Shown here: positions 14,739-24,372 of the stretch, piece after piece
Layout: every line of letters begins with the position of its first letter
Numbering within the stretch: the first letter of the stretch is position 1
From: Desulfonatronospira thiodismutans ASO3-1
GTDB lineage: Bacteria > Desulfobacterota > Desulfovibrionia > Desulfovibrionales > Desulfonatronovibrionaceae
Length of the DNA stretch: 64,000 nucleotides
Direction of reading: 5' to 3'
Assembly: GCF_000174435.1 (NCBI RefSeq)
Contig: NZ_ACJN02000003.1
Coordinates: forward strand, 760,263-824,262
Made by a program: the position numbers and the translations under genes
The notes under the pieces: generated by a model
What the model was told of the DNA's origin: nothing
Seen by the model: only the letters and a program-made list of their open reading frames with translations
The model's database searches: none

Positions 14739-15278
14739 ATGAATGAAACTCTCGCATCCTCCATGAGCCCGGCCTTTCTGGTGACAACATTAAGTGTTAC
14801 TGTTGCCCTGCTGGCAACTATTGTCCTGTTCATAACCATAAACGAATATACCAGGCTGCGCAGGTTAAGACGCGAGTTTCAGGATTTCGAGGAAAACTGG
14901 AAGCAGGAGATGCAAAAGACCCAGAAAGCCATGCAACGGGTTGTTGCCAGTTATCAAATAAATGATCCGGATCAACGGATCAAAATACTGGAGTCCGCAG
15001 TAGCCATCGACCCCGGGGTCTATAACGGTTACAACGCCCTGGGCTATGCCCATCTGGATAAAGGCGACACGGCCGGTGCCGTGGATGCCTTTAAAGAAGC
15101 AATCCACCAGCACCCTGAGCAGATTGAAGGATATTGTGATCTGGCCAGGGCTTACCTTAAACAGGGCCAAGAGAGTCTGGCCAGGAAATACCTGGCCCGG
15201 GCCGAGCACATTGACGCTTCAGCAGTGCGCCAGGGCCTTCAGGGCGATGATTTTCTGGAACACCTGCTGGATAAATAA
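14739..15278 (+). CDS. Membrane-anchored TPR protein
   Basis: A 179-residue protein with one N-terminal membrane helix (about 12-32), a charged coiled stretch (RLRRLRREFQDFEENW) and two or three tetratricopeptide units (NGYNALGYAHLDKGDTAGA, EGYCDLARAYLKQGQESLA). A TTG start at 14688 would add 17 residues, but GGAGG at 14728 supports the ATG at 14739. It is probably a scaffold for protein assembly; nothing ties it to a pathway. Confidence 0.75.
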   Translation: MNETLASSMSPAFLVTTLSVTVALLATIVLFITINEYTRLRRLRREFQDFEENWKQEMQKTQKAMQRVVASYQINDPDQRIKILESAVAIDPGVYNGYNALGYAHLDKGDTAGAVDAFKEAIHQHPEQIEGYCDLARAYLKQGQESLARKYLARAEHIDASAVRQGLQGDDFLEHLLDK

Positions 15279-15455
15279 TTACAACCTCCTGTAAACTTTT
15301 TTCAAGCCTTCCCAGCGCCTGAGCTGCAGGATGACTGGATCTGATTCTACTTCCCCTGCATTTACAAATCCACAATACTTCAAGTATCATGCCTTGCATG
15401 TAACTGTTCAGCACACTCTTCGCCTGCTCTCATTCTGATACCCGGGTGAAAAATC

Positions 15456-17888
15456 ATGAAACAAAGAATCCCATACCACCTCATATCCGTACTTATGCTG
15501 GGGGTCATCTCCCAGATCGGCCAGGTTCTTCTTCTGCGGGAACTCTTGATGGTCTTTCACGGCAACGAGCTGTCCATCGGAATTATCCTGTCCGCCTGGC
15601 TGGCCTGGGTAGGCCTGGGCAGCCGCCTGGGAGCCCGGGTGGTGGACCGCTGGGGCCGTCCGGTGTTTCTTTTGAAAACCACTGCAGCAGCAGTACTTCT
15701 TCTGCTGCCCCTGACCATCCTGACCATCAGAACCCTGCGCGGTTTCTTTGATGTCCTCCCCGGTGCATACCTGACCCTGCCCGAGATGCTGGTCTCCTGC
15801 TTTATTGTCACAGCGCCCGTCTGCCTTTTGACCGGCTCGCAGTTTGTGCTGCTGTCCAGGGTATGGCGGGAAAGGGACAAAAGCTTGGACACCACAGGCG
15901 CAGGTAAGACTTACGTGGGCGAGGCCACAGGCAATATGCTCGGAGGCATATTATTTTCCTTTGTCCTGGTTCACCTTTTAAATCCCTTTCAGACATCCAT
16001 GCTGGTTGCCGCACTTATGCTGGCTGCGGTAATGCTCATAGTACCTGCGCGCCCCAGCTTAAGGCCCCGTGCCCTGGCAGCAGTTCCTATAGTCCTGGCA
16101 GCCGCGGTTTTGCTCTTTTTCTCCCTGGATCACCTGGACCGCTTTGCCCATCAGATTCAATGGAAACAGACCGCACCACAGCACCAGCTGGTGGACACCC
16201 ACGAATCTAAGCACGGCAATATCGCGGTTTTAAAACGCCAGGACCAGTACAGTTTTTTCCAGAGCGGGCACCTGATTTTCAGCACAGCCGGACCTGAAAC
16301 CCTTGTTCCCGGCCTGGAGGGGCAGGAAGCGGTTAGCTTCGCCCACCTGGCCATGGTCCAGCATCAGGATCCGGAACGTGTACTGCTTATAGGCGGAGGG
16401 CTGCGGGGCACTCTGGCCGAGATACTCAAGCACCCGGTGGGTAAAATTGATTACATCGAGCTGGATGAAAAACTTGTCCAGACCGCTGCTGCTCACGTCC
16501 ATCCCGGGTCTCTGGAGGTGCTGGACGACCCCAGGGTGAATCTCATGCACACCGATGCCCGCCTTTTCGTCAAAAGAGCCGGCCAGGAATACGACATGAT
16601 CATTGTGGACAGCCCTGATCCAAGCACTGCGGCCATGAACCGGTTCTATACCCGGGAGTTCTTTGAGGAAGCCAGAAAATCCCTCAACCCCCAGGGGGTC
16701 CTGGTAGCCGGCACGGCCTCCACGCCGGACCTGCGGGGCACAGCCATAGCCAACCGCAACACGGCTGTTTTCCATACCCTGGACCGGGTCTTTTCCCATA
16801 CCCTGGTGGCCGGAGACAGGTTCATGTTTTACTTTGCCTCAGATGATTCGGACCAGATTTCAGTGGACCCGGCCCGGCTGCAGGAGCGCTACACCCAGCG
16901 CGGCATTGAAGCCCAGGGATTCTCCCCGGTCCATTACCAGGTCCTGCTGGAAGAGTCCCAGCTAAGAAGGGTAAACTGGGTGGTGCGCCACCACGGCAGG
17001 AGTCCGGAATCACACCTGGAAGGACCGCCGTCGGTACCTGTTTCTCCCGGGCCGGTGAAGCAGCAGGCCAGGGCCCAGAAAGACCTGGATCCGGTACAGG
17101 ACCGGTACTTCCTTAATACCGACTTTCGGCCCATCACTTACTTTTACACTCTCATGCACATAAGCGATCTCACCAGGAGAGACGGTGCAGACATACTCAA
17201 GCACCTGCTCCACGTGCAGCCATGGTGGATCCTTCCCTTTGCGGGAGCGACACTGTTGGCGGCCTGTGTTCTCAGATTCCTGGGGGCAAAGACCGGCACC
17301 AGACCGGACACCACTTTTGCCGTGACCGGATCAGCCTTCAGCACGGGTCTTTCCACCATGGTCCTGCAGGTGGGCCTGCTTTTTTCATTTCAGAATATAT
17401 ACGGCTTCATCTACGAACTGGTGGGACTGATAGTGGCCATGTTCATGCTGGGGCTGGCCCTGGGAGCCTTTATTTCCCATGGCCTTGGTCCGCGCAGGAC
17501 CACCCTGGGCACCCTGCTTATGGTCCAGGGAATCATGGCCCTTCTGGCCGGACTCATGGGCGCAGCCCTGCCCCTTGCTGCTGCAGTGCAGCCGCCATGG
17601 CTCATCTTTGCCCTGTTCTCAGCCCTGACCTTTTCCGCCGGGCTCATAAACGGGGTCAATTTCCCACTGGCCGCCGGATGCTTCATGAAGCTCTGCCGCA
17701 GGCCGGAACATTCCGCCGGCAGGATTTACGGGGCCGAGCTTTTCGGGGCCTGCCTGGGAGCTGTCCTGGCCAGCGCACTCATCGCCCCGGTACTGGGCAT
17801 CGTGGCCTGCTGCCTGCTCGCCGCCACAGCCAACGCCACAGCTTTCGCCGTACTCTGGATATCAAGAAGGGAAGAACCTTCAGGTTGA
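15456..17888 (+). CDS. Fused polytopic membrane / spermidine-synthase-like protein
   Basis: An 810-residue protein with an N-terminal block of about six helices (1-230), a Rossmann methyltransferase-like spermidine synthase domain (about 240-510) and a C-terminal block of about six helices (595-805). The nucleotide-binding loop is LIGGGLRGTL, with the acidic IELDEKL and IIVDSPDPS following, as in aminopropyltransferases. Fused proteins of this kind are widespread and mostly uncharacterised; true spermidine synthesis is not shown. A degraded fragment of a second copy lies at 34768. Transcribed alone. Confidence 0.85.
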   Translation: MKQRIPYHLISVLMLGVISQIGQVLLLRELLMVFHGNELSIGIILSAWLAWVGLGSRLGARVVDRWGRPVFLLKTTAAAVLLLLPLTILTIRTLRGFFDVLPGAYLTLPEMLVSCFIVTAPVCLLTGSQFVLLSRVWRERDKSLDTTGAGKTYVGEATGNMLGGILFSFVLVHLLNPFQTSMLVAALMLAAVMLIVPARPSLRPRALAAVPIVLAAAVLLFFSLDHLDRFAHQIQWKQTAPQHQLVDTHESKHGNIAVLKRQDQYSFFQSGHLIFSTAGPETLVPGLEGQEAVSFAHLAMVQHQDPERVLLIGGGLRGTLAEILKHPVGKIDYIELDEKLVQTAAAHVHPGSLEVLDDPRVNLMHTDARLFVKRAGQEYDMIIVDSPDPSTAAMNRFYTREFFEEARKSLNPQGVLVAGTASTPDLRGTAIANRNTAVFHTLDRVFSHTLVAGDRFMFYFASDDSDQISVDPARLQERYTQRGIEAQGFSPVHYQVLLEESQLRRVNWVVRHHGRSPESHLEGPPSVPVSPGPVKQQARAQKDLDPVQDRYFLNTDFRPITYFYTLMHISDLTRRDGADILKHLLHVQPWWILPFAGATLLAACVLRFLGAKTGTRPDTTFAVTGSAFSTGLSTMVLQVGLLFSFQNIYGFIYELVGLIVAMFMLGLALGAFISHGLGPRRTTLGTLLMVQGIMALLAGLMGAALPLAAAVQPPWLIFALFSALTFSAGLINGVNFPLAAGCFMKLCRRPEHSAGRIYGAELFGACLGAVLASALIAPVLGIVACCLLAATANATAFAVLWISRREEPSG

Positions 17889-17958
17889 CTTCTTGCAGGT
17901 ACATCTTCCACAGGAGGTACTCAATTGTAGTTCCTGGCACCCCCTGACTGGTTACCAT

Positions 17959-18570
17959 TTAATTATCCCCGGATTCAAACCCGGGCTCAAACTCCCGGGC
18001 CAGCTTCCGGGCTTTGTCCAGGTCCTCCTGTGAAAGCCTGGAAGCAGTCCAGCGCTTGTTTTCCTGGGCCTGGTCAAAACCTTTTTGTGCTGAAAGATAA
18101 AACCACTTGTAAGCCAGGACGTAATCCTTTTCCAAATTTCTGCCGTGCAGGTAAAAAAGCCCCAGGGCGTTCTGGGCCACAAAGTTGTCCTGTCTTGCTC
18201 CCTTTTCAAACCACTTATGAGCCCGGGCGAAATTCTGCCTGACACCCAGACCCTGGGAATAATGCAGACCCAGGTTGGTCTGGGCGTAAGCATTACCCTG
18301 CTCTGCAGCCAGGTAGAAAAACTCCATGGCCCGGTCATAATCTTGTTTTACACCTGATCCCCTGGAGTAGAGCTCTCCCAGGTTGTTCTGAGCCTCGTCA
18401 CAGCCCTGCTCAGCCAGAGGCCTGTAAAGCTCTGCAGCCTCATGCCAGTTCCCGCTTCTGTAGGCTTCGTGGGCCTCCTCCAGGTCTGAGCACCAGGCAT
18501 GCGGAACCCAGGCCAGCAGCAAGAAAAAAAAGACAGCTGAATACATGCAGGAACTGCGTGCATATTTCAT
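17959..18570 (-). CDS. Secreted Sel1-like repeat protein
   Basis: A 203-residue protein with a signal peptide (ending HAWCS) followed by Sel1-type repeats of about 36 residues, seen as AAELYRPLAEQGCDEAQNNL, AMEFFYLAAEQGNAYAQTNL, AHKWFEKGARQDNFVAQNAL and AYKWFYLSAQKG. Such repeats act as protein-interaction scaffolds in the periplasm. GAGGTGAT precedes the ATG at 18570; a GTG at 18579 is in frame but would use the same site poorly. Confidence 0.85.
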   Translation of the reverse strand: MKYARSSCMYSAVFFFLLLAWVPHAWCSDLEEAHEAYRSGNWHEAAELYRPLAEQGCDEAQNNLGELYSRGSGVKQDYDRAMEFFYLAAEQGNAYAQTNLGLHYSQGLGVRQNFARAHKWFEKGARQDNFVAQNALGLFYLHGRNLEKDYVLAYKWFYLSAQKGFDQAQENKRWTASRLSQEDLDKARKLAREFEPGFESGDN

Positions 18571-18682
18571 TTTTATCACCTCATATTTTACTTGATGAAC
18601 CTGTAAAAAATCTGGAAATGAATAATTCAGGAATCAACCTCGCGCATCGCGTGGTCAGCGTGACCTAACTCTTTTTTTTACT

Positions 18683-18742
18683 GACATCTGATTTCTGAAA
18701 TCTGACCTCTGCTTTCTGACCCCTGACCTCTGAATTCTGCCC
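18683..18742. repeat. Imperfect CTGACCTCTG-type repeat tract
   Basis: About six irregular units such as TCTGATTTCTGA, TCTGACCTCTG and CCCCTGACCTCTGA lie directly before the 3' end of the SBF-like gene. The style is the same as the other short low-complexity tracts at gene borders in this window. Confidence 0.65.
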
Positions 18743-18744
18743 CC

Positions 18745-19716
18745 TTACTTTCCGGCGGCGTTTATCTTAGTCACCAGCATCCCTCCCACCAGCAGCTGCA
18801 GGAGGTGATAAAACATAAGGGGCAGAAGAATCACCCCCAGACCGGAATGGCCTTCAAAGATAAGATTGGCCATGGGTACTCCCGCGGCCATGGTTTTCTG
18901 AGGAGCGCAGAAAAGGGCGGCCATGGCATTCTGGTGATCGAAACGGACAATTCTTATCCCCAGCACAACCAGACCCAGGACCAGGGCCAGGAAGACAACC
19001 GAACCTGCACCCGCTGTCAGTGCTGCTTTTGTGCCTTCCTCCTCCCAGATGCCGTCCTTCCATGAGTTACAGAATGCCGCGTAGACAATAAAAATAATGA
19101 TCAGGCTGCTTGTCGTGGAAAAGGTTTTTTTCAGGGCGTCCGCCACCCGGTATACAAAGGGCCTTAACAACTGTCCCGCCACAAAAGGCGCAAGAAGGAG
19201 CAGGGAAATATCCAGCAGTAACTGCCCCAGGGGCAGGGCCACCCCTCCGGCCTGAAGCCAGACGCTGACCCACAAAGGCGTGATGAGTATTCCGGCCACG
19301 TTGGCCAGGCTGGAATTAAACACCGCCCCGGCGACATTGCCTTTGGTCATGAAGGTATAGGCTACCGAGGTTGCTATGGTGGTGGGCAGCACTGCCAGAA
19401 AAAAGAATCCTGTGCGCATATCCTGAGAAAGCACTGGATAAGTCACCAGTATCATCCCCAGTGCAGCCAGGGGAATAAGCACATATATAAAAGCCTGAAC
19501 GAATATATGCAGCCTCCACTGCATCAGTCCGTCCCTGATGGCGGCCATGGACAGAGTCAGGCCCTGGAAGAAAAATATAAGGACAACTCCCAGCCTGGTA
19601 GTGTTTTCGCTTTGAAGCACCCCTCCCCTGGCTCCGGGCTCAGGAAACAGCCAGGCCAGAAACACTGCCGTCACAAGGCCGACCATAAACCAGTTTTTTT
19701 TCAGCCAGTTCGCCAC
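18745..19716 (-). CDS. SBF-like (bile acid:sodium symporter family, SLC10A7-type) transporter
   Basis: A 323-residue inner-membrane protein with nine or ten hydrophobic segments, matching the SBF_like family: LAWLFPEPGARGGVL, FFFQGLTLS, LPTTIATSVAYTFMTKGN and the crossover-like segment APQKTMAAGVPMANLIF. The substrate is unknown; ion-coupled uptake of an organic anion is the family default. It lies 18 bases after the NfeD-like gene, so the two are probably co-transcribed. Confidence 0.82.
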   Translation of the reverse strand: MANWLKKNWFMVGLVTAVFLAWLFPEPGARGGVLQSENTTRLGVVLIFFFQGLTLSMAAIRDGLMQWRLHIFVQAFIYVLIPLAALGMILVTYPVLSQDMRTGFFFLAVLPTTIATSVAYTFMTKGNVAGAVFNSSLANVAGILITPLWVSVWLQAGGVALPLGQLLLDISLLLLAPFVAGQLLRPFVYRVADALKKTFSTTSSLIIIFIVYAAFCNSWKDGIWEEEGTKAALTAGAGSVVFLALVLGLVVLGIRIVRFDHQNAMAALFCAPQKTMAAGVPMANLIFEGHSGLGVILLPLMFYHLLQLLVGGMLVTKINAAGK

Positions 19717-19734
19717 TGCTTGCCCCCTGCTTTA

Positions 19735-20121
19735 TCAGTCATATTCATGGCACCTTTGTACGTGAAGCTTAAGCCCCCTGTGACCGGATACCCTGACCCA
19801 GGACCCGGCCTCTACAGGCTCGCCGTGGATACTTTTTGCGTTCCAGATCTCGCCTTTCAGTTTGACCTGACCCTCGGGGTCCAGGGTATTGACAACCCTG
19901 GCCCGCTCCCCGTGCAGCCTGGCCACCATGTCCGTGTGCCCGGGCTGCATGGCTCTCCTGAAAAAAGGGTAGAGTATCACGTCTTTGAACACCAGGATCG
20001 CCAGTACCAGCACCACGGTACTTACACTGATCCATTCCTGATCCCTTGCATGCATGAGAAGAATCAGGGCGATGAGAAATCCGGGCACCTGAAGTGCCAC
20101 GTATCTGATTAAAGGTGTCAA
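19735..20121 (-). CDS. NfeD-like membrane protein
   Basis: A 128-residue protein with two N-terminal membrane helices (3-22, 31-50) and a C-terminal OB-fold-like domain (ARVVNTLDPEGQVKLKGEIWNAKSI, then GSWVRVSGHRGLKLHVQ), the NfeD C-terminal pattern. NfeD proteins partner stomatin-like proteins or membrane proteases; no partner is adjacent here. The only upstream start is TTG at 20121 with a poor ribosome site; a GTG at residue 8 is an alternative. Confidence 0.75.
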   Translation of the reverse strand: MTPLIRYVALQVPGFLIALILLMHARDQEWISVSTVVLVLAILVFKDVILYPFFRRAMQPGHTDMVARLHGERARVVNTLDPEGQVKLKGEIWNAKSIHGEPVEAGSWVRVSGHRGLKLHVQRCHEYD

Positions 20122-20489
20122 CAGAAAATGCTCTCTTTTGTATTTTTGTAATTATCAGTACCCTTCAATAAAAAACAGTTTCCACCAAAATCCCCCATTG
20201 TCAACAGCTGCTTGACCAAAGGCCGCTGACTCGGCATAAAGAATGCATTTTTGTCCTCCTGTCAATCGCCTCGCATAAAAAAAGACTTTCTACAGTCACA
20301 TCTGGACAGCACCTGGAAAAATTTTATACCTTTTATTTCCAAACAACCACAACCTGCTCTTGGCTGACACCCAAACCTGCGACACCAGAACAAGATGTTT
20401 TTTTCTTCATCAACTAAGGTTGTCCTGCCGGGAAAAACAGGATACAAGTTGACACATGTGCAATTTTAGTCACGCAAGGTTAAGATAAT
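20122..20489. other. Intergenic region between divergent genes, no gene seen
   Basis: This 368-base region separates the minus-strand NfeD-like gene and the plus-strand histidine kinase. It must hold both promoters. No convincing sigma-54 element, hairpin or coding frame with a ribosome site was found. Confidence 0.5.
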
Positions 20490-21953
20490 ATGTTTAAAAA
20501 AATAGCTTCCTTTTCCAGACTTTTCAGCCTGCGCCTGGCCCTGGTGGTCTACGTCGTTCTGCCCCTGGCATGCATTCTGGCCGTTACCGGCTACCTGGTC
20601 TTAAACGCTCTGGAAAGGCAGGTGGAACAGCAGATGCAAAACGACTTAGAACTGGTGGCCCGTTCCATCCAGCTGCCCTTAAGCCATGCTTTGGAACGCG
20701 ACCGTGAGGGCAGCATGATCCAGGCCCTGGAGTCGGCCTTTGCCATCGGCAGGGTATACAGCGCAAACGTCTATGACAAGGACGGCCAGGAGATTGCTTC
20801 AGCCGGCAGAACAGACCCGGACCCGGAAAAGGACAAGCTGACGGAACTGGCCGCAGAAGGGGAAAGGCGCGGTGAATATGGCCACGTAGCGGGACGGGAG
20901 GTTTACTCCTATTTTGTTCCCCTTACAGACTCCGGCGGGCGTATAAGCGGACTGCTGCAGCTCACCCGGCGGGAAAGCGACTTCAAAGAGGACATAAGCG
21001 CCATCAGGACCAAGGGGGTTATGGGACTGGGAGTGGCTGTCTTTTTCATGAGCGCGCTGGTTTTATACGGCCACCACAAAGCCCTGGGAAAATACTTTAC
21101 CCGTTTGACCCAGAGCATGTCCAGGGTCGCCGGGGGAGAGAGGAGGCATAGGTTCAAGCCCCAGGGCCCAAGGGAAATAGTGACCATTGGAGAACGTTTT
21201 AATTTTATGCTGGACAGCATAGAAAAAGCTGAAACCGAAATCAGGGAGCGCCGGCAGGCCCAGGAAGAGCTTCAGGCCAGGCTCAGGCAGGCTGAAAAAC
21301 TGGCTGCACTGGGACAGCTTGCCGCCGGTGTGGCCCACGAACTGGGAACCCCTCTAAGCGTGGTCAGCGGAAAAGCCCAGAGAGCCCAGAGAAAAAAGGG
21401 GCTTCCCCCCGAGCTCAATGCAACCATGCAGGAAATCCGCCAGGAAGTGGAGCGCATGGAGAATATCATCAGGCAGCTTCTGGACTTCAGCCGGCGAAAC
21501 GAACAGCAGAAAAGAAATGTCTCCATGAAACAGCTTGCCCGTTCCGCCCATGCTTCAGCGGAAGAAGAGGCCAGGAACACCGGTCATGAGCTATCCATCC
21601 AGGAGCCGGACAGGGAAATACACATCAAGGCCGACCCCACCCGCATAGAGCAGGCTCTGGTCAACCTTTTGAAAAACGCCCTGCAATCAAGTTCAAACGC
21701 CCTTGCCCGGATCTCCTGGGGAGAGGACAGCGGATGGGCCTGGTTTCAGGTGGACGACAACGGCCCCGGAATTTCGGAGGACATAAAGTCCAAACTGTTT
21801 GAGCCCTTTTTTACAACAAAAAGCGTGGGCATGGGGACAGGGCTCGGCCTTGCCGTGGTCCACGGCATCGCTGAAGAGCACAGCGGATATGTAGAGGTTG
21901 GGCAAAGCGATATGGGCGGAGCCATGTTTCGCATCTGGCTCCCTCTTTCTTAA
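20490..21953 (+). CDS. Membrane sensor histidine kinase
   Basis: A 487-residue kinase: one N-terminal membrane helix (about 15-35), a periplasmic sensing region (about 36-175), a second helix (about 176-196), a HAMP-like linker, a HisKA domain with His283 in GVAHELGTPLS and an HATPase domain with the N box NLLKNALQSS, the G1 box DNGPGIS and the G2 box GMGTGLGLAVV. The adjacent response regulator (36-base gap) is its partner. The pair resembles ZraS/ZraR-type envelope-stress systems, and a sigma-54 promoter for two secreted proteins lies directly downstream. The ribosome site is weak. Confidence 0.92.
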   Translation: MFKKIASFSRLFSLRLALVVYVVLPLACILAVTGYLVLNALERQVEQQMQNDLELVARSIQLPLSHALERDREGSMIQALESAFAIGRVYSANVYDKDGQEIASAGRTDPDPEKDKLTELAAEGERRGEYGHVAGREVYSYFVPLTDSGGRISGLLQLTRRESDFKEDISAIRTKGVMGLGVAVFFMSALVLYGHHKALGKYFTRLTQSMSRVAGGERRHRFKPQGPREIVTIGERFNFMLDSIEKAETEIRERRQAQEELQARLRQAEKLAALGQLAAGVAHELGTPLSVVSGKAQRAQRKKGLPPELNATMQEIRQEVERMENIIRQLLDFSRRNEQQKRNVSMKQLARSAHASAEEEARNTGHELSIQEPDREIHIKADPTRIEQALVNLLKNALQSSSNALARISWGEDSGWAWFQVDDNGPGISEDIKSKLFEPFFTTKSVGMGTGLGLAVVHGIAEEHSGYVEVGQSDMGGAMFRIWLPLS

Positions 21954-21989
21954 TCAAAAAACCGGGGAAGCCGGCCCAGGGAAAAGACC

Positions 21990-23387
21990 ATGAACCAGGT
22001 TCAGATAAAGAACAGCAAATTGCTTATTGTTGAAGATGATAAGGGACTGGGGCAGCTTCTCACCGAAGAGGTCCAGGACAACGGCCTTGAAGCATTCTGG
22101 TGTTCCAGTGCTGAAGAGGCTCTTTCCATGATGAACTCCTGGAACCCGGACCTTGTGGTAAGCGACTTGAGGCTGCCCGGTATGGACGGACTTGAATTTC
22201 TCCAGAAAGTCCGGGACAACTTCCCGGATAATCAGCCCGATTTTCTTGTTATCACCGCATTCGGGACCATATCCAGAGCCGTGGAAACTCTCAAGGCAGG
22301 AGCCGAGGATTTTCTGACCAAACCCCTGGATCTGGATCACTTCATTCTTACTGTGGAGAGAGTGCTTCGAAACCGCGCCCTGCGCCTGGAAGTCAAGCAG
22401 ATCAAAAGCCTGCTCAACTCCGACAGCTTTCATGACATGTATGGCCAGAGCAGGTGCATGCGCTTTCTTTTCGACCAGATAACCAGGGTGGCCCAGGCCG
22501 ACGGTCCGGTGCTCATCCTGGGAGAGTCGGGTACAGGCAAGGAGCTTGTGGCCAGGGCCATCCACGGCGAAAGCAAAAGGGCTCAGAACCCGTTTCTGGC
22601 GGTCAACTGCGCCGGCATTCCCGAGCATCTCCTGGAAAGCGAATTCTTCGGACACAAGGCCGGCGCATTCACCGGGGCCAGCAAAACCAGGCAGGGACTC
22701 TTTGCCGAGGCCCACGGGGGCACCCTGCTTCTGGACGAGATCTCGGAAATGCCCCTCTTCATGCAGGCCAAACTGCTGCGCCTGCTGCAGGACGGCAAAG
22801 TGCGTCCCGTGGGGGGAAACCAGGAAGAGCAGGTGGATGTGCGTATCCTGGCCGCCACCCACAGGGACCTGGAAGAAGAGGTCCGCCATGGCCACTTCCG
22901 GGAAGACCTTTTCTACCGCCTGGAGACATTCACCCTGAGGATTCCTCCTTTAAGAGAGCGGGAAACAGACCTGGAACTCCTGGCTGAAAGACTCCTGCGC
23001 CGATTCTGCGTCCAGACGGGCAAAAAAATACAGGGGTTTTCACAACAGGCCCTGAACATCCTGGAAAAATATCATTTCCCGGGCAATGTACGCGAACTGC
23101 AGAATGCCGTGGAAAGAGCAGTAACGTTCTGCGACGGCAACGAAATTCTGCCCAGGCACCTGCCGGCGCGCATCCGGGACAACCAGTCCTCTTCCCAGGA
23201 AAGTCAGGCACATGTCTCTCAGCAGCTGTTCCAGGACCAGAACCTTCCCCCGTTATCCGAGGTGGAACAGCGCTACATCCAGCACGTGCTGGACAAAGTG
23301 GGGGGCAACAAGCGCAGGGCAGCATCAATTCTGGGCATAGGCAGGCGTACTCTCTACCGCAGGCTGGGAGAAGAGGTGAGCGGATAA
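21990..23387 (+). CDS. Sigma-54-dependent NtrC-family response regulator
   Basis: A 465-residue regulator with a receiver domain (about 10-125; phosphoacceptor Asp59 in VVSDLRLPG, Lys in FLTKPLDLD), an AAA+ domain (about 150-385; Walker A GESGTGKE, contact loop GAFTGA, Walker B LLLDEISEM) and a Fis-type helix-turn-helix at the C-terminus (KRRAASILGIGRRTLYRRL). It is phosphorylated by the kinase at 20490. Its likely local target is the sigma-54 promoter at 23531. Confidence 0.94.
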   Translation: MNQVQIKNSKLLIVEDDKGLGQLLTEEVQDNGLEAFWCSSAEEALSMMNSWNPDLVVSDLRLPGMDGLEFLQKVRDNFPDNQPDFLVITAFGTISRAVETLKAGAEDFLTKPLDLDHFILTVERVLRNRALRLEVKQIKSLLNSDSFHDMYGQSRCMRFLFDQITRVAQADGPVLILGESGTGKELVARAIHGESKRAQNPFLAVNCAGIPEHLLESEFFGHKAGAFTGASKTRQGLFAEAHGGTLLLDEISEMPLFMQAKLLRLLQDGKVRPVGGNQEEQVDVRILAATHRDLEEEVRHGHFREDLFYRLETFTLRIPPLRERETDLELLAERLLRRFCVQTGKKIQGFSQQALNILEKYHFPGNVRELQNAVERAVTFCDGNEILPRHLPARIRDNQSSSQESQAHVSQQLFQDQNLPPLSEVEQRYIQHVLDKVGGNKRRAASILGIGRRTLYRRLGEEVSG

Positions 23388-23414
23388 CGCCTGCACCCTG
23401 CACAAAACCGTCTC

Positions 23415-23433
23415 ATGTGTCATATATACACAT
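23415..23433. promoter_or_regulatory. Possible response-regulator binding palindrome
   Basis: ATGTGT and ACACAT flank a seven-base centre (CATATAT), about 100 bases before the sigma-54 promoter at 23531. The position suits an upstream activator site for the adjacent regulator. Confidence 0.4.
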
Positions 23434-23530
23434 AAATTACCTGCATCCCTGGCACACTCAGCCCGGCCACGATCTGCAAAAAATCCTCTCAGCCATTGCC
23501 TGCAGCCTGCCTGCAAGCTCAATGCAAGAC

Positions 23531-23546
23531 TGGCACACCACTTGCT
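23531..23546 (+). promoter_or_regulatory. Sigma-54 promoter of the secreted-protein pair
   Basis: TGGCACACCACTTGCT has GG at 23532-23533 and GC at 23544-23545, ten bases apart, with a consensus TTGC at -12. The first start codon is 75 bases downstream. Confidence 0.9.
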
Positions 23547-23620
23547 TTAAATATTTTATGTGTTTCTTTGCTGCACAGGTAGTGCGGCACAACAATTAAT
23601 TTATTTATTTGGAGGGTTGA

Positions 23621-24046
23621 ATGTTTAGCACGAAAAGTTCAATTGTTCTCAGTCTGGCAGCAGCGGTAATGCTGATCCTCGGCTTCGGCCTGAACGTACA
23701 GGCCCAGCAGGAATACCAGCAGGAAGGCCAACAGCAGCAGTATCAGCAGGAAATGATGCAGCAGCAGCAGGCTCCTGACATTGATGTCAGCGATGCCGAA
23801 CTGGACCAGGTTGCTGATGCCTACCAGGCAGTGACGGATGTGCGTGAGAAATTCCAGCAGGAACTGGGGGAAGTCTCTGATCCTGAAAGGGCCCAGGAAC
23901 TGCAGCAGCAGGCTGGTGAAGAAATGGTAGAAGCTGTTGAAGCCCAGGGGCTGGATGTACAGACCTACAACCAGGTCATGGAAGCAGCCCAGGTGGATGA
24001 AGAACTCAGGAACCAGCTCCTGGAACGCCTTGAAGGAATGCAGTAA
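23621..24046 (+). CDS. Secreted Gln-rich DUF4168-like protein
   Basis: A 141-residue exported protein: signal peptide (cleavage near VQAQQ), a Gln-rich segment (about 27-52) and a helical domain with SDAELDQVADAYQAVTDVREKF, like DUF4168, a family of periplasmic helical proteins of unknown role. GGAGG precedes the ATG. It is the first gene behind the sigma-54 promoter at 23531, so it is probably the main output of the adjacent two-component system and may be an envelope-stress chaperone, by analogy with ZraP. Confidence 0.75.
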   Translation: MFSTKSSIVLSLAAAVMLILGFGLNVQAQQEYQQEGQQQQYQQEMMQQQQAPDIDVSDAELDQVADAYQAVTDVREKFQQELGEVSDPERAQELQQQAGEEMVEAVEAQGLDVQTYNQVMEAAQVDEELRNQLLERLEGMQ

Positions 24047-24070
24047 TCGATTTTCAGGAGGTAACGGCAA

Positions 24071-24328
24071 ATGTGGATTAAAGGAACGTTATTGACACTG
24101 GCTGCAGTACTGGTACTTGGTTTTTCCATGGGCTGCGAGCCAGAACAGGAAATGGACGCACCAGAAGGCTTTGAAGAACAGGCACCGCCTGAAGGCTACG
24201 ATCAGCCTGCTCCCGAGGGCTACGGAGAACCAGCACCCGATGCCTACGAGCAGCCTGCACCCGAAGGGTATGAACAGCCCGAAGGCGAAGATCCCTACGG
24301 TGACCCGGGAGAAGAGCCCGGATTCTAA
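24071..24328 (+). CDS. Small lipoprotein with PEGYEQPA repeats
   Basis: An 85-residue protein with a lipoprotein signal (FSMGC, Cys22) followed by four or five degenerate octapeptide units of the form PAPEGYEQ. The mature part is short, acidic, Pro-rich and presumably disordered. AGGAGG precedes the ATG, 24 bases after the DUF4168-like gene. A strong terminator follows, so the two genes form one unit. Function unknown. Confidence 0.75.
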   Translation: MWIKGTLLTLAAVLVLGFSMGCEPEQEMDAPEGFEEQAPPEGYDQPAPEGYGEPAPDAYEQPAPEGYEQPEGEDPYGDPGEEPGF

Positions 24329-24372
24329 ACAGTAACGAACAAAGATCGCTGACTTTTTTCAAAAGCGACATC

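Noticed and set aside
23450-23466. TGGCACACTCAGCC as a second sigma-54 promoter
   Set aside because: The GG to GC spacing is eight bases, not ten; the element at 23531 fits properly.
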